Assembly (NCBI GenBank): GCA_002794735.1
Contig: NBAZ01000011.1
Span: forward strand, 620,001-684,000
Reading direction: 5' to 3'
DNA: 64,000 nucleotides
From: Pyrrhoderma lamaoense
Taxonomy: Eukaryota; Basidiomycota; Agaricomycetes; Hymenochaetales; Hymenochaetaceae
Shown here: positions 58,154 to 64,000 of the stretch, one piece after another
Layout: each line of letters starts with the position of its first letter
Numbering within the stretch: the stretch's first letter is position 1
Translations under genes and position numbers: made by a program
The notes under the pieces: generated by a model
What the model saw: the letters and a program-made list of their open reading frames with translations, nothing else
What the model was told of the DNA's origin: nothing
The model's database searches: none

Positions 58154-59360
58154 TCAACAAGACGCCCTTTTTGTCAAGGACCAATCTAGAAGGGCATCTC
58201 TTCCCGCCTTTTCCTTGAGTAAGGAATCCGATAGTTTCCAAAAATTCTCGCGCAAAGTCTCGTCTTGTGCCTGTCTACTTTCACCGCCCCAATTCCCCGG
58301 ATCTGTGATATATATTCCCTGTAACTTCTTCTCTTCTATCTCAGAGGAGGTCGCCGCCCAAAGTGTGCTCAAACTCCCTTGTTCTGGACTGCGCATGAAG
58401 GGAGTTGTGATGGTCTTTAATGCAGTGCCCAGGGCAACACCGTATGCTTCTTTAAACTGATCTTGTTGTTCTGTATGCACAGCTCCAGGGTGTGTGGCAA
58501 GAGCATAAATGCGTGAATCGTCTTCTAGAATGTGCGCAGATAGCCAACGTGTGAACAGTATGTTGCCAAGTTTGCTTCTACCGTAAAGCGAATTAGGTCC
58601 AAGGGAATCATCATTTATCTCCTCGAGTGATGAAAAAGTAGTTGAATAAGGAGTCGCGATGTGAAGAGATGAAGAAAGCTGTATGATACGTGGAGCTGGG
58701 GATTGATTTAACTTGGCTGTTTGGCGAATCAACGGAAGAAGTCGATTAATGAGAAGGATATGCCCGAGGTTATTAATCTTAAGAATCAATTATAAGTCAT
58801 TCAGTGCGTGGCCATTGTTAACCAAATAAACATACACTAAAGTGGCGTTCAATGCCATCATCCGAAAGACCATAAGCGTTAACGCCAACCCCCGCGTCCG
58901 CTACAAGCTGTCAAGAACGAGGTCGTCCACATTAACAGCTGTATTTCATCTCTTTGAAAGCATAGATGACTTACAATATCAAGACGAGATTCACCTTCTC
59001 TGATTCGATCTGCTACTTCACGTACATTCTTTAAGTTTCCCAAGTCAATGCTGATAAACTCGATATCCGCTCCTCCTGCGGCTTCATTCTGAATCTTCTT
59101 TATAGCTTCATCTCCACTTTCTTGCTTCCGAGAGAGTACCAAAACACGGGCATTTGCTTTTGCAAGAGATTTTGCAACTTCTAGACCGATCCCATGGGTA
59201 CCACCCGTAACCAATGCTGTCTGCAGGAACGTCCTGGCCTTGAGTCATTTCTACAATATTTTGTTTAGTGATCTGTACGTACCCTTCCATCCAAGTTTGG
59301 GACATCATTCTGTCCAAACGGGTTGAGGATTTCACTCAATGATTCAATAACTGAACCCAT
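58154..59360 (-). CDS. Short-chain dehydrogenase/reductase (retinol-dehydrogenase/WWOX-like)
   Basis: NAD(P)-dependent oxidoreductase of the SDR family, about 330 residues. It starts MGSVIESLSEILNPFGQNDV (59360). After one intron comes the cofactor motif TALVTGGTHGIGLEVAKSLA (TGxxxGxG) with LVLSRKQESG following, IEFISIDLGNLKNV (the Asp-Leu pair of the second nucleotide contact), then ADAGVGVNAYGLSDDGIERHF where the family has NNAG, then INNLGHILLINRLLPLI, the catalytic Ser in RIIQLSSSLH, and Y-x-x-x-K in LYGRSKLGNILFTRW. It ends LLDWSLTKRASC. ADAG in place of NNAG alters the Asn of the fold's core motif, an uncommon substitution. The alcohol or ketone substrate is unknown. Confidence 0.87.
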
Positions 59361-59639
59361 ATTTGATCGAGAAAGAGGTAATAAGAATGCAGGGGAGGGG
59401 AGTCAAGAATGATACTTTATATACTTATGTTTATAAAATGCATGATCTAATCGCACGCGGACTTCATTATTATGACAGTTATGACAGTGACACTAGCATT
59501 CATCGATTGTGGAGCTATTCCGTTTCCGAGACGGTGGTTTAAGCGTCCCTAATTGTGGAACATTGAACAAGAGCACAACCCACTTACGGCACTAAGAGAC
59601 ATTGACGCGACGTATTATTGAAAATACAAATTTTAAATA

Positions 59640-59711
59640 TCTCTGGTAGTATATCGGTTAGTACACGCGCCTGTCACGCGCGAAAGCGGGGTTCGATTCC
59701 CCGCCAGAGAG
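59640..59711 (+). tRNA. tRNA-Asp (GTC)
   Basis: A 72-base cloverleaf. The acceptor stem TCTCTGG (59640-59646) pairs with CCAGAGA (59704-59710), with discriminator G at 59711. The anticodon stem CGCGC/GCGCG holds the loop CTGTCAC with anticodon GTC. The T arm carries GGTTCGATTCC (B box). No intron. A run of T from about 59722 fits an RNA polymerase III terminator. It lies alone between the SDR gene and the glycosylase gene. Confidence 0.95.
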
Positions 59712-60074
59712 CTTTCTTACATTTTTTAAATATCTTCTCTACTACATCGTTCTACCTCAATATGATTGGAATGAACCAACTTTGTACTATTGCAGGATCT
59801 GTGTTTCTGATAGTTAGTGTATAACCTGATTAAGAGAATTATTCTCAAAATGAGTAATAAAAATTGTTATACAGTTATTAATAATGACAACAAAGTCAGC
59901 TCCAGCCTTATTCTAGTAATCCGTCTCAACACCGCGTGAGAATCTCAGTTATTATATACAAACATTGAAGCAATGATTTGCAGTACTCGTTCAGTGCAGA
60001 ACTTTATATATATTTTTCAAGCAACTCTTACCATTTGCAACTACAAAAAGACACACGTATATATTGATTTTCTC
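59712..60074. other. Intergenic region between tRNA-Asp and DNA glycosylase
   Basis: About 360 AT-rich bases with the T-run terminator of the tRNA near 59722-59727 and the promoter of the glycosylase gene. No other feature recognised. Confidence 0.4.
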
Positions 60075-61958
60075 ATGGCAGTAACACGTTCTGCGACACG
60101 ACGTTTCTCAACAATTAGTTCTGACACAGCAAAGGCTCCGAGACGCAAAGGGATAAAGACGACAACAGAAGAAAAGGTCAAGATCTCAAGAAAGACTTCT
60201 TCGAAAAAAACAAAAAGCAGCACTAGCAAGATAGAGCAGAGTCAAGATGTGAACGCCAGCCCCAAATCACAACTTGAGGCAACAATGGAACGTCCAGTAT
60301 CTTATTCTACTTCAACAGAGTCTTTCTTGCCAGCAGTCCTATCATTCTCATTCAAGGATGCTAAGCAGCACCTCGTCACAGTCGATCCTCGATTTGAGGA
60401 TCTTTTTTCTAAGATGCCTTGCCGACCATTTGAACAGCTTGAACGTGTTGATCCTTTCAGGTGTGTTTTCACTTATTAGCATACGATGACGTAAGATTCT
60501 TAAAATCACAAAGGACTTTGTGTACCTCTATTCTGTCAGTTACATACTTTACTATCACGTTGAAATCAGACTTATCATAAACCCTTTTGTCAGAGGGCAA
60601 CAGATTTCGTGGTTGGCAGCGCGCTCTATTACGCACAAGTTCCGTAGACTGTTCAACCCTTTACTTCCTGAAAAGTTAGATCCTTCTGGGTGAGCAAACT
60701 TTAGCATGATAGCATACTGAGGCCTTATAATAACCCTTCAATCAGTACGTCGGACTCAGATGCATTCTTTCCAAGTGCAGCTCAAGTTGCAGGAAAAGAC
60801 ATCCCAACACTTCGAACAGCGGGTTTAAGTCAGCGGAAAGCGGAATATGGTACTTATCAAGCCCTTTCTTCTTTCTTTATAAGACAGATCTGATATCGTA
60901 TAATACCACACTAGTTCAAGATCTTGCTAGCAGATTCGTGGATGGGAGGCTCTCTAATGAGAAGATACTTAAAGCAAATGACGAAGAGCTTTATGAAATG
61001 CTCACTGCGGTTCGTGGTATTGGGAAGGTGCTTTGCATGCAGTATCACAATATTTTAAGTACTAATTCTCTTGAAACTAACAGTGGACTGGTGTGTTACA
61101 CGCTTACTTCTAGGTATAGCTTCTGATAGCCTCTAGTTGATATGTTTGCAATATTTTCACTACGTAGGCCAGATATCTTACCTGAAGGTACATGCTAGAA
61201 CGGTGATTGAACAAACATTCGACTGACTCTTTTATTAATATATTAAGGAGATCTCGGGGTGCAACGAGGAATCATTAGGTGGTTCTTATCTCTTCATTCT
61301 CCAAAACATGATTATTCTATATCTCCGCGGAAGCTGCCGAAAGAACTCAGTGAGAGTGAAGAAGGCATAGCAAGTGCCACTGAGAGTAACATACAAGATC
61401 ACCTGGTGGGCGGTGATGTATTGGAGGACTTATCTGTCCCTCCCCGTGCTCTGACTCCAGATGTAGTTCCGTTTCCTCCATTGCCTCTTCCTTTGACCCC
61501 GAAAACACCTGTGAGAGGTAGAATCAAAGATAATGTAGGAAAGAGATCACTGGTAGATAAATTAGAAACGGAAGCCCCTCTCCCTCCTCCTGCCTTCACT
61601 CCCTCTATCAAAAGAACTCTTGGAAGATCTTTACCTGCTAAGTATGTGCCGCCGTCACTACCCGAAGGCCTTACCGTTAGTGAGTTGATGAATCGATTGG
61701 ACGGAAAAAAGAAAGTTGCGAAGTACGTCTTGAATATTTGTAATATATCTCACAATGAGTTACTCATAATAACAATTTCGATTTCAGGAAAGCTTTCTTA
61801 ACACCGAAGGAAATGTCTGAGCTCACTTCTATTTGGCAGCCTTATCGCAGTCTAGGTAAGCCTTCTTTAGTTTCTTCATGTGTGAGATTTGCGAATGATT
61901 CCACTTCTTTAAAGGTGTTTACTACATGTGGGCCTTAGCTGAAGGCTCTAAATCTTGA
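60075..61958 (+). CDS. HhH-GPD DNA glycosylase, AlkA/Mag1-like (3-methyladenine)
   Basis: Base-excision repair enzyme of the HhH-GPD superfamily, removing alkylated purines in the nucleus. The start (MAVTRSATRRFSTISSD) gives a basic, Ser/Lys-rich N-terminal tail. Then come DPRFEDLFSKMPCRPFEQLERVD, the conserved TLCTSILGQQISWLAARSI, KFRRLFNPLLPEKLDP, LRTAGLSQRKAEYVQDLASR, the helix-hairpin-helix AVRGIGKWTVDMFAIFSL, and the catalytic-Asp region LPEGDLGVQRG. A Pro-rich insert follows (PPLPLPLTPKTPVRGR), then LPEGLTVSELMNRLDG and the end WQPYRSLGVYYMWALAEG. The conserved frame requires two tiny exons: 21 nt at 60514-60534 (TLCTSI) and 7 nt at 61084-61090 (TGGACTG, coding WT). The catalytic Asp is the D of PEGDLG. 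The family's usual LPVGD reads LPEGD here. Confidence 0.9.
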
Positions 61959-62221
61959 TTATATCTATGTTTATATCAATGGAACCCAATATTAGAGCAT
62001 ATACTAATCATAATATTTTCGTTTAATCACATTATTTGATAGCTTTCGAATGATGACGATGAGAGTCTAAAGAAAATGGCAAAGATTGATGTTAAAGGAT
62101 TTCAATACGTCTATTTATATACACAAGATCCCAATACTATAACCACAATTAACCTCAATACATTTCCAGGACTAGATAATAGTGTATCTATCAGTAATAC
62201 AAAGGATACTGCAAAACAAGT

Positions 62222-64000
62222 CTAAGGTAGATCAAAAAATTCATTTAGTTTATCACTGATTATAGTAATTGCTTTCTTCATGGTATCAAACTAAGGACGA
62301 ATATGGTTAACTCCATACTAACGGCCAAGAGTATCTTACTCACATCAACCAAGCTAAAAGCGATGCGCAAGTGGCCCTCAGTCTCTTTCTGGATATCCTC
62401 TGAAGCAGCAAACATCCAGCCAGGACCAATAAGAACGCCAGCATCAGCGATCTTTTCCCATAGCTTCATCTCGAGCACAGCTTTATCTTGAGGTTTGAAC
62501 GAAGGATGATTCTCAAAATGAATCTTCATCTACTCACCGGGAACATTAGCTGAGTAAGAGGGGAGAAGAATGAATATAATAACTAACCCAGATAAACATT
62601 CCCGAAGTAGGCGGAACGAAGCTAAAAATGGATTGATCATCTGTCATGTATTTCTCCGACGTAGTCTGCCTCGATGCTATCACTTTAGGGTATGCCACAA
62701 GAGCTGTGCAACCAGCCCAAGGTCCCTGGGCAGAGTAGGCTGACTGCATATTAAAATGAGAAGAGAGCTCATCGATAAAGAAATCTCGTCGTTGCGTATA
62801 TTCGGAACGTAAACCTCTCAGCCAACGGATATACCCAGTATATCCCCATTGTTTCGTTAGTAGTTGAGCAATCACAGACTGTATTCAAAGTCTAAGCTCA
62901 AGCAGATATTTGGAGCCGATATTTTCAAAACCAGTTGACTCACCTGACCGAAACCACAAGGCGCCTGGGTAGATGTCTCACCCTGGCGCTCAAAACGTTC
63001 CGCGAAGACTTCATTACAAGTGAACCAACCGAGCCGGGATCCGGGAGCAATTGTCTTAGAAAAGGAGTCAAGACGCACGACGCGTCCTTGGTAATCAAAT
63101 TTGAGGAAGGACGGCGCGAGTTTCGAGAGAAACTCTGAGTCTCCATCCTTAGTCTTCGGATAGGAACGAGATGCTCGTGGGACGTATGGGTCTTGTTGTA
63201 GAAAGAAGTACGGGTCGTCCTCAATGATAATTACATCATATTCTACGCATATATCGTAGATCTCTTTCTTCCTAGTGGCTCCCATAGTTGCACCAGTGGG
63301 ATTCTGGCCTACTGGGACCGTGTATAGGACATGAGGCCGAGGAGAACCACGTATTTTTTCATCCCATTCTGCTAGAACCTTTCGAAGATCGTCACTTCGC
63401 ATCCCTTCTCCATCGATTTTAACGGAAGCAGGAGCAACACGATGAGGTCTCGCAGAAGCAAGTGCTGAGGGATAAGTCCATTCTTCGGTCAGAAACATCT
63501 CACCAGGATTACACAATGTCTGAATCGCTTTCCCGAAACCGTCTGTATTTCCTGCATGTACAAGTATGGTTACATCGGAATATTGTGGTTGATATACACG
63601 CGATGTAAATGTCCTGATGAAATTCTGTAGAGGCACAAGACCTTGAGCTGTTCCATATTGGAGGGCTATCTCGAGTGAAACAGCATCCTGTGGGCGCGAG
63701 GATGAATATTTTGGAATATCCATATGCTCCGTACGTTCCCCCTTCGAAAACAACCTCCAAAACCATGATACACTAGAATCCGAAGACGTTGAGGGAGTAA
63801 GGGCAAAAGAATCGGAAACCAAAGTCTCGGCAGTCAAAGATGCCAAAGGGAAGTATGCAGGAGAGGGCATACCGCCAGCTAAACTGATGATGCCAGGTTG
63901 GCCAAAGTACTTTGCTAACCCTTTCAAGGGGGATGTCTCCCGAGCCTTCGAAAGCTCTGACAAATGGTGCGAAAGGTCGATAGCCTTGGGAAGCTTCTCA
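62222..64000 (-). CDS. Class-I aminotransferase, aromatic/2-aminoadipate (ARO8-like), N-terminus outside window
   Basis: PLP-dependent aminotransferase of the ARO8/kynurenine-type group, transferring amino groups of aromatic amino acids or 2-aminoadipate. The frame is open to the window end (LSKARETSPLKGLAKYF near 63930 is preceded by further coding sequence), so the first exon(s) are missing. Landmarks: IISLAGGMPSPAYFP, YGTAQGLVPLQNFIRT, NTDGFGKAIQTL, the substrate-side VPVGQNPTGATM, IIEDDPYFFLQ, and the PLP lysine in LDSFSKTIAPGSRLGWF. Then CGFGQ is joined over an intron to SVIAQLLTKQWGYTG, FSFVPPTSGMFIW, VLIGPGWMFAA, HLRIAFSLVD, and the last exon FDTMKKAITIISDKLNEFF (stop at 62222). No frame break in the visible part. 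Confidence 0.9.

Overview
The window is nuclear DNA of a filamentous basidiomycete, most likely an Agaricomycete. Nearly every gene is split by many 45-65 nt introns. Several families are typical of that class: an HGDL-type protein kinase with TPRs, a long methyltransferase-domain protein, a 7TM orphan receptor-like protein, and a zinc-cluster regulator with the C-x2-C-x6-C pattern. A secreted GH7 cellobiohydrolase and an intradiol dioxygenase fit a plant-debris decomposer or plant-associated fungus. Genes lie on both strands. The only RNA gene I can support is a tRNA-Asp at 59640-59711. I saw no transposon, CRISPR or virus-like element.

Layout. 1-5074: a truncated ENA-like P-type ATPase, RNA polymerase II subunit RPB7, and an EFM7/NNT1-like methyltransferase. 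5598-14996: an accessory block with two UstYa-like (DUF3328) proteins, a 7TM membrane protein, a monocarboxylate-type MFS transporter, a small secreted precursor made of about 14 near-identical Kex2-bounded repeats, and a RidA-like enamine deaminase. 15157-23101: a single-pass membrane protein, a methyltransferase-domain protein, and a TPR-kinase whose N-terminus copies the histone H3 tail. 23670-30029: a full ABCC transporter. 30541-39601: an intradiol dioxygenase, a large repetitive protein of unknown function, and a GH7 cellulase. 39917-47446: an NFX1/FAP1-type zinc finger protein, an NFKBIL1-like protein, and a type-B carboxylesterase. 48158-57244: a urea carboxylase without amidase domain, and a Zn2Cys6 transcription factor. 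58154-64000: an SDR, the tRNA-Asp, an AlkA/Mag1-type DNA glycosylase, and a truncated class-I aminotransferase.

The most interesting possibility is 5598-14996. A secreted, dibasic-site-punctuated repeat precursor lies next to UstYa-family oxidases, a transporter and a RidA protein. This is the architecture of a dikaritin-type RiPP pathway (ustiloxin-like logic: Kex2 releases repeated cores, UstY proteins cross-link them). The repeat core (x-E-L-E-E/Q-S-F) is not one I recognise. A second oddity is the H3-tail mimic (ARTKQTAR) at the exact N-terminus of the TPR-kinase.

Caution on quality. At least a dozen reading frames in conserved genes break by exactly one base, almost always inside a short homopolymer, and both losses and gains occur. 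This looks like homopolymer-length sequencing error rather than gene decay. Frameshifted genes are therefore called as CDS, with the break positions given. Exon boundaries were read by eye from GT/GC...AG sites and family conservation; they are not transcript-supported.
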